Part shown: in pieces, positions 1 to 10,152 of the stretch
Position numbering within the stretch: position 1 is the stretch's first letter
How the letters are laid out: the number at the start of each line of letters is the position of its first letter
NCBI GenBank assembly: GCA_905147135.1
Contig: LR990049.1
Coordinates: 20,415,428-20,479,427 of the forward strand
Reading direction: 5' to 3'
Source of the DNA: Blastobasis lacticolella
Lineage: Eukaryota; Arthropoda; Insecta; Lepidoptera; Blastobasidae
DNA length: 64,000 nt
The notes under the pieces: generated by a model
Seen by the model: only the letters and a program-made list of their open reading frames with translations
Databases searched by the model: none
What the model was told of the DNA's origin: nothing
Program-made: the position numbers and the translations under genes

Positions 1-447
1 AATAAACACAAAAACTACTGGACAGATTTATAAATTTCTTTCATCAATAGAATGCTACATAATCACTGAGTAACATAGGCTGCTTTTTATCCCGGGAAAA
101 TCATAGATTCCCAAGGGAAACTTGATTGTTTACAAAGATCCGAAAAGCGCGACGGTTAAGCCGCTGAGAACGGCTAGTGTAGAGATAAAGTTACATTCTG
201 TCCATGTACTAGCATGACGTAGGGCAAGATACACAGACGACCTTGCAAAGGTCGTAATGAGCCGGTGGGATGTAGACACAACCTCTTTATTTTGGTAGAA
301 GGTCACAAGGGCGATTGGTTAGAAAGGTACGGGAGGAGGCAAATATACTTAGACGCTAGGGCTGATATAGTTTGTATCTAGTTGATTACTACTAGAACAA
401 TCTGGACTGTAGAATATGGTCTTCTGAACCCCATCACGGCTATTGCA

Positions 448-645
448 CATTCAGGGGACTGAATGTATAACCATGATCCAAACTGGTTCCCATGGCAGGA
501 GGGCGACGGTCGCTCCACTGTAATTACCTGATTTGCCAAATCCTGGATCATGGTCAAGGCGGACCCCGTGCTCTCTTGCGTGAGAGCGCAACCGGGACAT
601 TAACGCCAAGTTAATTTTCTTTATTTTTTATTTGTACGATATGTA
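448..645 (+). mobile_element. SINE-2 fragment, 3' part
   Basis: The stretch with gaatgtataaccatgatcc, then ctggatcatggtcaaggc and finally aaccgggacattaa matches the tail of the full copy at 21065 and the copy at 56075. The tRNA-like head is missing. It ends in an AT-rich run. Confidence 0.7.
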
Positions 646-1849
646 AATGGGATGACAATTTTTTCCTCATTTATCCGTTAATCTCAATAGTACGTCTCGG
701 CTTATAAGGTTTTCAACTGCGGGTAGAGTTATAGTAATCCACGGCGAAGATTTAATAGGTCGGTACAAGTACGTATGATCTGACAAATCTGAAAAACAAG
801 CGATTCGACGATTTACATTGTCTACATTTCTACATTTAGCTATAGGATGAAGATAACTATGTACACCCCCGCATGGTGCCTGGGCCGTGCCGCTCATACG
901 CTGTTAAAATACGCATAGCACGTAAAATGGGAATAGTGAACGAGACAACCGGGATTATTTGGCGTTAGGTAGACGTTTATTAGAAAACTTTGTACTCAGT
1001 TTACATAAATCTTACTTAGCGTAACTTGTTGATTAAGTTACTGAACAGTGTTTATGTAGTTTCCAAATTTGATTCAAGTTAGTTAACGGCGAGCGTTTAC
1101 GGAGTTGGTTGGTGAATTTCATTAATTTTGTAACTTGATTTCGGGAAAACCATCAAAGAGAAAGGACTCCGTAAATTTTGAGAAGTCCACACCGTCGCGT
1201 CTTTCGCATCGTCACTTACCACCAGGAGAGCGATTCTCTAAGCACCATCCTTGGGAACCATTCATCGCAACTATGAAAAGTGAAAGAGAGATGTTCTGTC
1301 GCATGATAACAATAGAAATTTGCACGTTGCTTGGCAACCTGGCCGCGATCTGTCACATTTCATCGTTGCGCTCACGGATGTTGTCTTAGAGAATAACACA
1401 TCAGATAGGATGGCAGACATATACTTGCCTGTTATTTATACATTTATAAAAAAAAGTTCACCCGGATTTATTTCTGCCGCCATGCAACAATGTTTGCATG
1501 ATTGTATTCCAGTTTGAACAATAAGGTAGCCAGTAGGTACAATCCAGGCATGAAGCATTTCATCTAAGTCCTTACAGTGACAAAGCATAATCATGTATTT
1601 CTGCATTTTTGTTACATGCATTGAGCGTAAAATAGATGTTTTGGCAACAGTTACCGTACCATCTGGATGAGTAGACTGTTTATCTTCTACTATATAAAAA
1701 TAAGTCGGGTTTTCCTTCCTGACGCTATAACTCCAGAACGCAAAAACCGATTTCCACGGTTTTGCATTCGTTGGAAAGGTCTCAGGCTCCGTGAGGTTTA
1801 TAGCAAAGAAAATTCTGGAAAAATTTGAAAAGAAAAGCGGGAAAATCGT

Positions 1850-2263
1850 GTAGGGTAGGTGTAGGGTAGGTGTAGGGTAGGTGTAGGGTAGGTGTAGGGT
1901 AGGTGTAGGGTAGGTGCAGGGTAGGTGCAGGGTAGGTGCAGGGTAGGTGCAGGGTAGGTGCAGGGTAGGTGCAGGGTAGGTGTAGGGTAGGTGTAGGGTA
2001 GGTGTAGGGTAGGTGTAGGGTAGGTGCAGGGTAGGTGCAGGGTAGGTGCAGGGTAGGTGCAGGGTAGGTGCAGGGTAGGTGCAGGGTAGGTGTAGGGTAG
2101 GTGTAGGGTAGGTGTAGGGTAGGTGTAGGGTAGGTGTAGGGTAGGTGTAGGGTAGGTGTAGGGTAAGTGTACGGTAGGTGTAGGGTAGGTGTAGGGTAGG
2201 TGTAGGGTAGGTGTAGGGTAGGTGTAGGGTAGGTGTAGGGTAGGTGTAGGGTAGGTGTAGGGT
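1850..2263. repeat. Minisatellite, 11-bp unit GTAGGGTAGGT, about 37 units
   Basis: Perfect tandem repeat of GTAGGGTAGGT with a C variant, GCAGGGTAGGT. From the left the units run six T-type, six C-type, four T-type, six C-type, then about 15 T-type. Two divergent units sit near 2158-2179 (ggtaagt and gtacggt). Because 11 is not a multiple of 3, one frame of the minus strand stays open through the array, which makes a long meaningless ORF. Confidence 0.98.
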
Positions 2264-2414
2264 TAGAACGCTACGCGAACGAAGTCGCGCCAGGTCCACT
2301 AGTCATAGAATAAAAAATTCTACTACTGAATGCGTTTCGGAGTACATCGCATTTAAAAATATTAATTTCGATTTTCAGCGCTTCATTTATCATCTCCCGT
2401 CCGAGCGTTATTTT

Positions 2415-2765
2415 TTTGTTTATACTACTAAATGGCAAACAAGCTTGCGGCCGCAGCCTATGGACGTTTGCAATACCAGGGGCATCATCCACGCGTTGCC
2501 GACCCCGTAAAACCTTTTAATTCCTTTCTTGAAGAACTCCATGTGGTACTCTCCAGGGAAACCTCTCCAGGTAGTTCATTCCACAACCTTAGTGTGCGTG
2601 GGAGAAAGTACCTCTGGAACTGCACATTTCGCGACCAATTTGGCTCCAAGGTGTGAGGATGAACTCCCTGTCGGTGGCGAGCGGTGCGATGATATAACGT
2701 AGCTATAGGCATCATGTCAAACAGTTCTTCAGAACAAACACCGTTGTACAAGCGGTAGAAAACAC
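2415..2765 (-). mobile_element. LINE-B remnant: ORF2 C-terminus and 3' end
   Basis: The minus strand encodes FYRLYNGVCSEELFDM, TARHRQGVHPHTL and LPRTLRLWNELPGEV, the conserved C-terminal signature of Jockey/CR1-like endonuclease-reverse transcriptase proteins. It is followed by the family 3' end (gcaaacgtccataggctgcgg, then tagtagtat and an A-rich tail). Compared with the copy at 29562 about 25 bp are missing between two GC-rich words. The open frame is short and 5'-truncated, so it is dead. Confidence 0.85.
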
Positions 2766-2769
2766 AAAG

Positions 2770-3280
2770 GAAGCGTTTATTTTATTTCGTCCCAACAAAA
2801 AATTCCAGCGTCCATTTTCCATTTTCGAATTCGTTAATCGTCATTCGCATCGCAGGAAACGTCAAAACAGAATACCTCGGCTCCGTGAACATCGACGTGA
2901 TATAATCGTTGCATTGTTCTGGGGTATCCTTTGTGGCGGTTTCTAGGCTTTGTGACGAAGGGCGATCGCGTCCGGCTGCCGGCGACTGCCGCGACGGGAT
3001 CGGCTGATAGATGAGCTACCTATAAACCTGTACGCGTGGGTCTAACGGCGGCCCTGTGCGCTGAATATTTATTTTTCAATTTCCCGCCTGGGACGACGGT
3101 AGCGTCATGCTGGCTTTTCTTGGGTTACAAGGCCCGACTTCCGACGCACGACTAGACCGCTTGGCGAATGTCGACCGTGTAGATAGCGGACAGTAGCGAC
3201 TTCAGTGTGAGAGAAAGAAAAGAAGAAATATTTTAACATTAACATTTTTTAAACGAAGCTAAGCGCGGAAAATATATATT
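2770..3280. other. Unassigned, partly GC-rich stretch
   Basis: No match to the other repeats here. The minus strand has an open run of about 70 codons (2790-3005) immediately before the LINE-B ORF end, but it shows no domain I know and no splice context. It could be older LINE sequence or another element's terminal region. Confidence 0.3.
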
Positions 3281-3283
3281 TTA

Positions 3284-3460
3284 CTAGCTGACCCGGCAAA
3301 CGTTGTTTTGCTCCCCCCCCCTAACATTTAGGGGGATGAAAAATAGATGTTGGCCGATTCTCATAGATACCGGATAAGCACAAAAAATTTCATCAAAATC
3401 GGTCAAGCCGTTTCGGAGGAGTATGGCAACGAAAACTGTGACACGAGAATTTTATATATT
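3284..3460 (-). mobile_element. Small non-autonomous Helitron-like element
   Basis: On the minus strand it ends in a hairpin (ggcaaa / tttgcc type), then GGGTCAGCTAGT. Its body has the words for tggcaacgaaaactgtg and catcaaaatcggtcaagcc. The copy at 45431 matches it in the opposite orientation. CTAG at the 3' end after a hairpin is the Helitron signature. No protein is encoded. Confidence 0.75.
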
Positions 3461-4535
3461 TTATGTAGGACTGAATCGTAATTTGACGTAAGCTACGTCA
3501 TCTTGAGCCTCCTTCACTGAAAAGTGTTATCGCATGTTCATGCTTATCTTACTTAAAAGTGGTCTCCACTGTTTTATGAAAATCACTTGCAACTAATCAG
3601 CTGTCACATAAAACACGTGTCCTCTTAAAATTCTCGACAGAAAATACCTCAAACCTCAAGCGAGTACTAAAGTGATATCTATTCGGCTTTGTAAGATCAT
3701 TTGCTTGAACTAAGTCCATATTCGTAGCAAGGTATAATCGTCCCGTGTACGTGTGAAGGCCCGGATGCGGCGCGATGAGTTCACGCGTCGTCCCGGGGCC
3801 GCGGGACCCAAGATCATGCTTATGTAAAGTGCTTACGTGACGGCATCCGAGCCCTACTCTCCAAGAATATCGATAGCGAGCTCATGAAATCCAATTTTCG
3901 GGCATTATCCAATTTGTCGTAACATCGTAACATAATATTTTCTACGAGTTTCTCAGTCAGGTAGTTTCTGTCATCGATTTCTTGGGATGTAAGTAGGCGT
4001 ATCTCACAACGATATTTTTCTGTATTGTACTCGTGAAAGTGACACGTGATGATAGGTATCTAATTTTCATCTAGATAATGTTAATTATGTCATAATTAAT
4101 GTTATCTACTAATTTAGTCTCCCAGGACACGGTATCGCTAGCGTGGAAGAGCGGTAATATTATGTACATCACTTATTTCGTCCTTTGATTTCTACATACA
4201 TAACGTATATTTCCCGTAGGGGCCTACCCCTACGGAAAATACCTATACCACATAGGAAAGAGGCCTCATGGGCGACTTAAGAAGCGATGAATTGACATCG
4301 CTGAGTCGGATGCGAGAGCCAACGGCTTACGACGCGAGGATGCCGAATACCAGGCGAAGTGGAGAAGAATGGGTAGGAATGTAGACCCTGATAGAGGCCG
4401 GGATAAGCGCTAGAACGATGATTATGATGATGTAGGTACCACATCGTTCTACTTGCAACGGTCCTGACAAATCTAACAAAAATCTACATATCAACATACA
4501 ATATTTTGCACCGCAACTGCATCCACATCCCTCAC

Positions 4536-4746
4536 CTGCACTTGCGGCTCCACAGTGACAGCGAGCGGCACCCGCACCCTTAGCACCGCGGCCCGCCGTT
4601 GTTCTCCCAACGCGTTGTGCGCGCGGCACGTCCACGCGCCGGCGTCGGCTGCGCGCGCGCGCCGCAGCGCCAGCACGCCGCCCCAAACGGAGACGCGAAG
4701 ACCGCTGGCAACCGCGCGCGAGCGGCCCAGCGTCTCGCGGAACCAG
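4536..4746 (-). CDS. Dscam-like: Dscam-like exon, C-terminal half of Ig3 and start of Ig4 (Dscam exon 7 equivalent)
   Basis: The exon is 211 nt: one leading base and 70 codons, ending in phase 0. The acceptor is cttcccgcag before CTGGTTC and the donor is GTGCAG followed by GTGAGG. The leading base joins AG of the previous exon to give Ser, so Ig3 continues as S-WFRETLGRSR with the C-strand Trp. It then has GGVLALRRARAADAGAWTC with the F-strand Cys, HNALGE, and the inter-domain segment VPLAVTVEPQVQ that begins Ig4. This is the same end point as Dscam1 exon 7, where Ig4 opens with a short APL..K..P.TQ segment. The usual D-x-G-x-Y-x-C corner is D-A-G-A-W-T-C here, with Trp for Tyr. Arg and Ala are strikingly frequent. 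Confidence 0.92.
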
Positions 4747-4950
4747 CTGCGGGAAGAATACAATACAGACATACATTACCTACCGAAAAAGTGTTACAAT
4801 TATGTGTTTAGTGGAAAAAAATATTTTTTACTTTACTTTGCATATCAAAGGTTGCGTGGAAGAAATCGCTTTAAGCGATAAGACCGCCTGTTGTTTTCTC
4901 TGTTGCTACTGATATTGAGCGACTGTATCCTATATTTATACAATAAAGTG

Positions 4951-5160
4951 TTCATTCATTCAGTCATTCATTCATACTTACTGTCGCGCAGGTGGGGTAG
5001 GCAGAGACAATGGACCGCCACTTTGCTCTGTCCTGATACAACTTCCGAATAAACTAATAATAATATACCGATACGGGATGTCAATCGGGTACCGAGACTG
5101 TACAACCAGTTACAGGGTCCCCAGCGGTCAACTGTGAACTGAAAGCACGCTGCCGCTATA
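4951..5160. repeat. TTCA-rich run and two dispersed repeat scraps
   Basis: Positions 4951-4976 are a short TTCATTCA-type run. The following tgtcgcgcaggtggggtagg resembles a common lepidopteran interspersed repeat. From 5070, words such as gggtccccagcgg and gcacgctgcc are shared with the R1 repeat at 9656, so this is probably a fragment of that family. Confidence 0.45.
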
Positions 5161-5334
5161 TAGGTTTTAAGACTTTCGTGATTCACTACACTTTCATTTC
5201 ACTGCCGCTAGACTAGCGCCGATTTGCTTACGCAAGGAAATATTGAGTCTTGGCACAGCTGTGAACTGTAATATGTCATTCTCAGGATGCACCCACTGAG
5301 CATTTTTGTCCAGTAAAGAGCAAATCGGTACATT

Positions 5335-5580
5335 TTTAACCCCTAACGAAAAAAAGAACGGTGTTATAAGTTTGGGTGTATCTTTGGATCGGTGTATTGG
5401 TATTGGTATATCAGTGTTTGTCTGTGGCAATGTAGCTCCCGAAGGGAAGGTCCGATGCCGATGCGTTTTTTTTAAAGCCAGTTTATGGGATGGTTCTTCG
5501 CTTTGTTTTATTATGATCGGAAATAGAAAAAATGTAGTATATACTTGGTCGGGGGCTTTCCTACATTTTCCTGTCGGTTA
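5335..5580 (+). repeat. Degenerate dispersed repeat
   Basis: Shares its layout with 32985-33190: a Cccgaacgaaaa-like start, ggtgttataagtttg, a gtctgtgg..atgtagctcccgaa core and a later atgggatggttcttcg word. It has no TIR or coding capacity that I see. The pattern is typical of abundant lepidopteran repeats. Confidence 0.5.
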
Positions 5581-6659
5581 GGATGATATTCTAAACACTT
5601 ATTGCTGGAATGCGGTTGACGCAGGAATTTAATCTGTGTAAGGTAATAATATCATTGACGAAAAATATTTAATAATAAAAACTTGGAGTACACTAGGCCA
5701 TAGCAGCCTTCTGCAAAACTGCAATCTTCAAACCGCGTACCAAACGTAGAGTTATGTCAAAACCGTTCACTAACTTAGGGGTGGCTCAAGTCTAACGGTT
5801 AACTGTAATATGAGATTCATATGTACGTATGTAATATGTACTAACTCATAATTTTATAATCAAAGCGAATCACATTGGCGCTACGCCACGGCTGCGTGTG
5901 ACGTCAGATTTGCTTTTCCACCCCAACGAGTTTGAAAGACAGACAAGCAATTAAATATTCAAAACTAGGATAACGATTTGCGAATTTACTGTGGCCCATA
6001 AAACTGTTCCAGCAGTCTTGCGTATCCCTTGAACTATCAATGCTACTATGAACACCGAGATTGTGTTTATGAATACCTCGTTTTATACTATTTGGGTCGC
6101 GGTATCAGCAATGGGGCTGTGATCGGGACTAAACCGGGATTCGGGGATTTTCGATACCACCCTTGGAAATAGCGCGACGACTTTCGGGAGCTTTCGCATA
6201 TTTGCATGCTTAATTTGGCCGTGGGTTAACCTGGATTTGGAAAAGTTGCAATATTACAGTTTGCTGACTGATACGGGGTAGAAGTTAATTGTTTAATAGT
6301 GGAGTTGTATTTTGAAAAACAGTCTGAAAATAGTTACTAGAAAAGAAATTCACCGACATCTCTGCATTTTTGTTAAAAACTGTGTTCTGGTTTAAATTCT
6401 ATAATATGTTATAAATAAATGCATCATAATGCACATATATTATGGTTTAAATTCTGTTATAAATAAATGCACTAATTTACCTATGATCTGTCCAGACTGA
6501 CTTGTCTTATTTTGTGAACAAACAACACCCAAAACCACGACTTGCTATATCAATCACGATACGTACATTTCATCTAGATATTTTAAAATATGCAGTAATA
6601 CTGCCGCAAATTATCCATTAAATACATATTTTCCATAACCAAATAAGACAAGTCAGTTT

Positions 6660-6912
6660 GGGCAGATTTTAGACGCGTTGGCATAGGTCTCGCAAGGGGG
6701 CATGGCGGGCCCGCCGTGTAAGGCGGGCGGTCGCCGGAGGTGTCGTGGATGACAAGGTTTCGGCTACTCTCATGACACCTCCATTGAGGCGATGCAGGAG
6801 CGCCGCGGGGTTTAGTGGGTACACCGGCGACTGTTGGGAGTCCCACACAGGCCTTCCGTCCCCCCTACGGAGGGTATCGTGCGTAATGCATTCCCCGCGT
6901 AAAAAAAAAAGG
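6660..6912 (+). mobile_element. LINE 3' end with A-tail
   Basis: GC-rich 3'-UTR-like sequence (ggtgtcgtggatgacaag, then cacctccattgaggcgatg, then gtttagtgggtacacc) that stops in a run of ten A at 6901-6910. The body resembles 3' regions of R1-clade non-LTR elements of moths. There is no ORF in the retained part, so it is a 5'-truncated copy. Confidence 0.5.
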
Positions 6913-7052
6913 TAATTAGGAAGCATAGAAGAGTCGCCAGTAAACGCTATTATAGCATTGACACGCACATATGGAGTACTGGAGTGCCCGGTAACCCAAG
7001 TCTCGAAGCAAAGACGAAACGGCAGTTGGTTTCTGCTTCATAATATTATATA

Positions 7053-8086
7053 TGTCGCAGCCATCTGGTTAAATCAGCCATTTAATGAGAAGGCTAGTCC
7101 GTTAATGAAACGCCGGCATCCAATTGAATGACTAGGCCGATCGCTGATTTTACTAGCTTCACTCAACGTTTAACTAGTTGGCTTATTAAAGGCAGCCCTT
7201 CGGAGACGGCTGAAGTAAAATCAGGCAGGTGGTTTAAATTTAGTTCAAATTTTATCTACTGCTGCGCTGGTAGTCACCAAAACAAATCTGGCGTCAGACA
7301 GCTCGCACAGCAAGCTCGTCGTTTTAACTAAATTTAAAATGTAGTACATGTTTTTAAGTAAGAATTGAGATAACTTTAAGTATTCTTACTGTTACGGGTC
7401 TGGGTGTTCTATGTATAATAAGTATGTATTTAAAAAGTATGTAAGTAGTTTATCAGTTACCTAGCACCTATAACACAAGCTTTGCTTACTTTGGAGCTAG
7501 ATGGCGCTGTGTGAATTTGTCAACGATTATTTATTTATTATTTATCTTAATTCTTTACGATAACTGAATATGTTCATTTTCTCACTTACTTTTAATTAGA
7601 AACAAATGCCAAACTTTTGTGTCATTTTATATTTAATATTATAAAATAGGACTATAGTGCACTGTTGCTATTGTTCCTACTACATAGTTACAAGTAGTAA
7701 ATAAGTTATAAATTTAAAGTTTCATTAAATATTTTTACTTAGTTAAATACGGTTATAGGTACCTACTCGCAATACAATTAATTGTATACCTACTTATTGA
7801 ATATCTTGCGACTAATAATGTTTTATTATATAAAAGTGATCTTTATTAATTCATTATTTTTTATCTTAAATAAAGTTTATCATTTAAGTTGCGAGCTTAT
7901 GGTCACTCTAACCAACCATCTGTATACCCTTTAACAAAACGGCTAAATAACGTTCAGCCAAGTAGTTAAACGTTACATTCAACAACTTGGCTGGCTATCC
8001 TTTAGTCATTTAATTAAATGCCGGCGTATGATTAACGGACTAGCCTTCTAATTAAATAGCTGATTTAACCAGTTGGCTGCGACATA
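7053..8086. mobile_element. TIR-1a, DNA transposon-like element with long inverted ends
   Basis: The left end (GTCGCAGCCATCTGGTTAAA, then agccatttaatgagaaggctag) is inverted at the right end (ctagccttctaattaaat, then ggttaaccag-like and GGCTGCGAC). The inverted repeats run for about 65 bp with scattered changes. TA or ATAT flanks both ends, so a TA target duplication is possible. A second copy lies at 36456-39007. The short ORFs show no transposase. A SINE-1 tail is inserted at 7385-7545. Confidence 0.8.
7385..7545 (+). mobile_element. SINE-1 fragment nested in TIR-1a
   Basis: Starts at ctgttacgggtctgggtg and runs through agatggcgctgtgtgaattt to the TTATTTATT tail. The tRNA-like head is absent (5' truncation). 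The copy of TIR-1 at 36456 lacks this piece, so it arrived after the two copies separated. Confidence 0.8.
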
Positions 8087-8088
8087 TA

Positions 8089-8785
8089 CAGTACCACAAA
8101 CTTATCTAGCCCGGTGACGACGTCGCTTCGGTTAGTATTGACATATCTGCGGCCTTAGCCAAGAGGTTGCGTTAATCTACAATCGTTTGTGGTAGAAAAA
8201 ATGTATAAGGTTTGACATAAGCTAACGTTATCTGACATAAGCTGTTTGTGGTAGAAATTCTTGGTCCATAGACAATTCACGTACTTTCGGTGTACAAAGG
8301 AGGCGTATTGGCGGATGATCCTCCACAATCAGAGTCAATGTAGATGTTGGTAGAAATAGTCGAACTTCGAGCTGTCAATTTTCTACCATACACGCATCAC
8401 GCAAGCGGAGCTGTTAAACATGGCTAGACCAGCAGTTCGATTTTAAAATGAACTGCCGGCCATTTTTCCACAGTTAGGACGACCTGAGTGGTTCAATGGT
8501 CAACATGCCGGTCTGCCACGCAAGAGGTCCCGGGTTCGATTCCCGGCCGCGCAGAAATTGAAATGATGAATTTTAAATTCTGTTACGCTTTTGGGTGTTC
8601 TATGTATAATAAGAATATATTTAAAAAGTATTTAAGTAGTATATCAGTTATCTAGCACCCATAGTACAAGCTTTGCTTAGTTTAGGGCTAGATGGCGCTG
8701 TGTGAATTTGTCCACGAATATTTATTAATTATTATTTATTTAGTTCAAGTTTTGACGACCGGGTCAGATAAGTTTGTGGCACTGG
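8089..8785. mobile_element. TIR-2, short DNA transposon-like element carrying a SINE
   Basis: The left end ccacaaacttatctagcccg and the right end cgggtcagataagtttgtgg are inverted repeats of about 25-30 bp. The body contains direct repeats of gtttgtggtagaaa and tgacataagct. SINE-1 occupies 8479-8741. The right end abuts the donor of the exon at 8808 by 22 bp. No coding capacity is visible. Confidence 0.65.
8479..8741 (+). mobile_element. SINE-1, near full length, tRNA-derived
   Basis: The head carries an A-box-like gacctgagtggttcaatgg and a B box GGTTCGATTCC. The middle reads ggtgttctatgtataataag, the tail agatggcgctgtgtgaattt, ending in TTATT repeats. RNA polymerase III promoter boxes plus a non-tRNA body identify a SINE, not a tRNA gene. 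Confidence 0.9.
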
Positions 8786-8807
8786 ACTCGAAGAAAATAT
8801 ACTCTAC

Positions 8808-8925
8808 CTGTACGTAGGCGGCGGGTTGCCGACGGCAGCGCACACCAGTCTCACATCCTCTCCCTCCTGCACGGTCTCCTCCTCAGACACCAGCACGATC
8901 CTGGGAGCCATGCTGCCCATGGATG
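8808..8925 (-). CDS. Dscam-like: Dscam-like exon, N-terminal half of Ig3 (Dscam exon 6 equivalent)
   Basis: The exon is 118 nt: two leading bases, 38 codons, two trailing bases. The acceptor is tatccag before CATCCATGG and the donor is TACAG followed by GTAGAG. The peptide runs from SMGSMAPRIVLVSEEET to GEDVRLVCAAVGNPPPTY. It has the proline-rich linker, the B-strand Cys and the NPPPTY end that marks the split in Dscam Ig3. In Dscam1 this slot is the second hypervariable exon cluster; only one copy is present between exons 5 and 7 here. I chose the first of three nearby AG acceptors because it alone gives a full linker, although the two later ones are also in frame (phase 2). TIR-2 ends 22 bp past the donor, and a SINE lies inside it. 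Confidence 0.9.
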
Positions 8926-9131
8926 CTGGATAACATTTACTGGATATTAGACATAGTGTGGAGGTGATATTAGTTGTTATGAGATGTTAGACTAGGAAAT
9001 ACATACTACGTTAAGGGTATCACCCACTTCTAGTCATTTAATTGAATACAATGAATAATAATACACTATAAAAAATTTTTCTTTCTGTGACACGCAATAT
9101 TGTATGCGACTATTTGTTTAATTGTATTGTA

Positions 9132-9370
9132 TTTGACATTTCGATTAATTAATATTTGACATATAGTTTATGAACATTGTATTTGACATTTCATATTATG
9201 ATTTAATTTTATATTTGACATGTTTGAAGCATTTTGTATTTTTCTTATAATTATTTAATTTAACATTTGACTTAATTATTATTTAATATTATAATACTAA
9301 TTTAATTCTTGACAATTTCGAATCATGATAATTTGATACTATTGAATTAATTGTTTTTTAACATTGACAT
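9132..9370. repeat. AT-rich tract with recurrent TTTGACAT
   Basis: ATTTGACAT or a close variant occurs at about 9131, 9154, 9181, 9213, 9264, 9308 and 9361. Spacing begins at 22-32 bp and widens. It looks like an eroded tandem array rather than a mobile element. Confidence 0.55.
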
Positions 9371-9655
9371 CAACTATTAGTACTTAATTCTATTCATGAA
9401 GCTATTTTAAATGACGATGTATGATTATTACTACGAATAAATGAATATGAATATGAATATCGAGGTTAAAAATAATAATCTAAACAATGTTTTGCCTTTG
9501 CATCGCTCTGATGGTCAGGGAGATAAAGCACTCGAAATTCTAGTTATAGTATCCGTGAGCAAGCATATCGATGACGTAGTTTTAACCCTTTCACCAGTAC
9601 TAATCCTTAAAATTGGGACCCAACTAATATTTTAATAATATGTACTGTCATGGGG

Positions 9656-9898
9656 TGTCAATCGACTCCAGAAACTATTTAACTTGTTTTAAAACAAGCT
9701 GGGTCCCCAGCGGAAGGCCTAGGTCAACCTTGCTTCGCCAACGGTATTAGAAGGCACACTGTGGCAAGCTTGTTGCAGTGCTGAAGTTCGACTAGCCTCA
9801 AAGTATGAAACGGTCACCCATCCAGTCACCGGAACGAGTATTGCTTAACCTTAATTATCAGTATCGCAAGCACGCTGCCCTACACCACTGTTACTATT
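9656..9898 (+). repeat. R1, dispersed repeat of unknown class
   Basis: Shares ordered words with 59760-60003: ccccagcgga, gcttcg(cc/tc)aacg, ttagaaggcacac, gttcgactagcctcaaa and gcaagcacgctg. A piece is also at 5086-5160. The similarity covers about 240 bp without inverted ends or an A-tail. Confidence 0.65.
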
Positions 9899-9899
9899 A

Positions 9900-10133
9900 A
9901 TGACATACTATGATTCAAGCTTATTTGGATGTAGCATTCCACATCCGAATAAGCTCCCAGACACAGTGTTTCCTTTAGTCAATGACATGGGATCCTTCAA
10001 GAGGTATATTAGAGGTTTCTTCAGAAGGCAACGCATTGACTCCCCTAGTGTTTCCGATGTCCACAGGCGACGGTGACCACTTTTCACAGGTGGCCCGTAA
10101 GCCTGTTTGTCTGCCTTATAACATTTAAAAAAA
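9900..10133 (+). mobile_element. LINE-A 3' end, abutting a Dscam-like splice donor
   Basis: The sequence encodes the decayed family C-terminus (ELP, then DMGSFKRYIRGFF-like residues) followed by ggcgacggtgaccactttt and ggtggcccgtaagcctgttt, and stops in an A-run at 10133. A 15-bp inverted repeat (9918-9932 with 9941-9955) has replaced part of the usual coding text. It lies antisense to the host gene. Confidence 0.85.
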
Positions 10134-10152
10134 CGGTGGTACTAATACTAAC

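Larger units (their letters stand above)
1..4535 (-). other. Intron downstream of the Ig3/Ig4 exon
   Basis: Sequence between the donor at 4535 and the window edge. It holds a SINE-2 tail, an 11-bp minisatellite, a LINE-B remnant and a small Helitron, listed separately. The rest, including 650-1845 and 3470-4530, shows no exon I can recognise. The next Dscam exon (body of Ig4) was looked for on the minus strand and not found. Confidence 0.7.
4747..8807 (-). other. Intron between Ig3 exons (exon 6 to exon 7), 4.06 kb
   Basis: Contents: degenerate repeats at 4951-5580, a LINE 3' end at 6660-6912, TIR-1a at 7053-8086 and TIR-2 with a SINE at 8089-8785. The stretch 5580-6660 is AT-rich unique sequence with no feature I can name. 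More than half of the intron is transposable element. Confidence 0.85.
8926..10152 (-). other. Intron between Ig2 and Ig3 exons (exon 5 to exon 6), 1.23 kb
   Basis: Shortest intron in the segment. It is almost entirely low-complexity AT sequence (9030-9640), an R1 repeat and a LINE-A 3' end. No alternative exon 6 is visible, which separates this gene from hypervariable Dscam1. Confidence 0.85.

Noticed and set aside
1436..2299. 287-codon open frame on minus with a repeating tyrosine-proline-threonine pattern
   Set aside because: It is the 11-bp minisatellite read in a stop-free frame; three units give a 33-base, 11-residue period. There is no start context and no conserved sequence outside the repeat.
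2790..3005. Coding exon on minus before the LINE-B remnant
   Set aside because: About 70 open codons but no recognised domain, no supported splice sites, and it joins a dead LINE. Left as unassigned.
4327..4776. 149-codon frame on minus overlapping the Ig3 exon
   Set aside because: It is a different frame over the true exon and intron, and arginine-rich by GC shadow. The phase-matched Ig frame is clearly the real one.
8479..8560. tRNA gene at SINE-1 heads (also 12885, 26621, 46488, 57342, 60172)
   Set aside because: A and B boxes are present, but arms do not pair as a cloverleaf and every copy continues into the same non-tRNA body, so they are SINEs.
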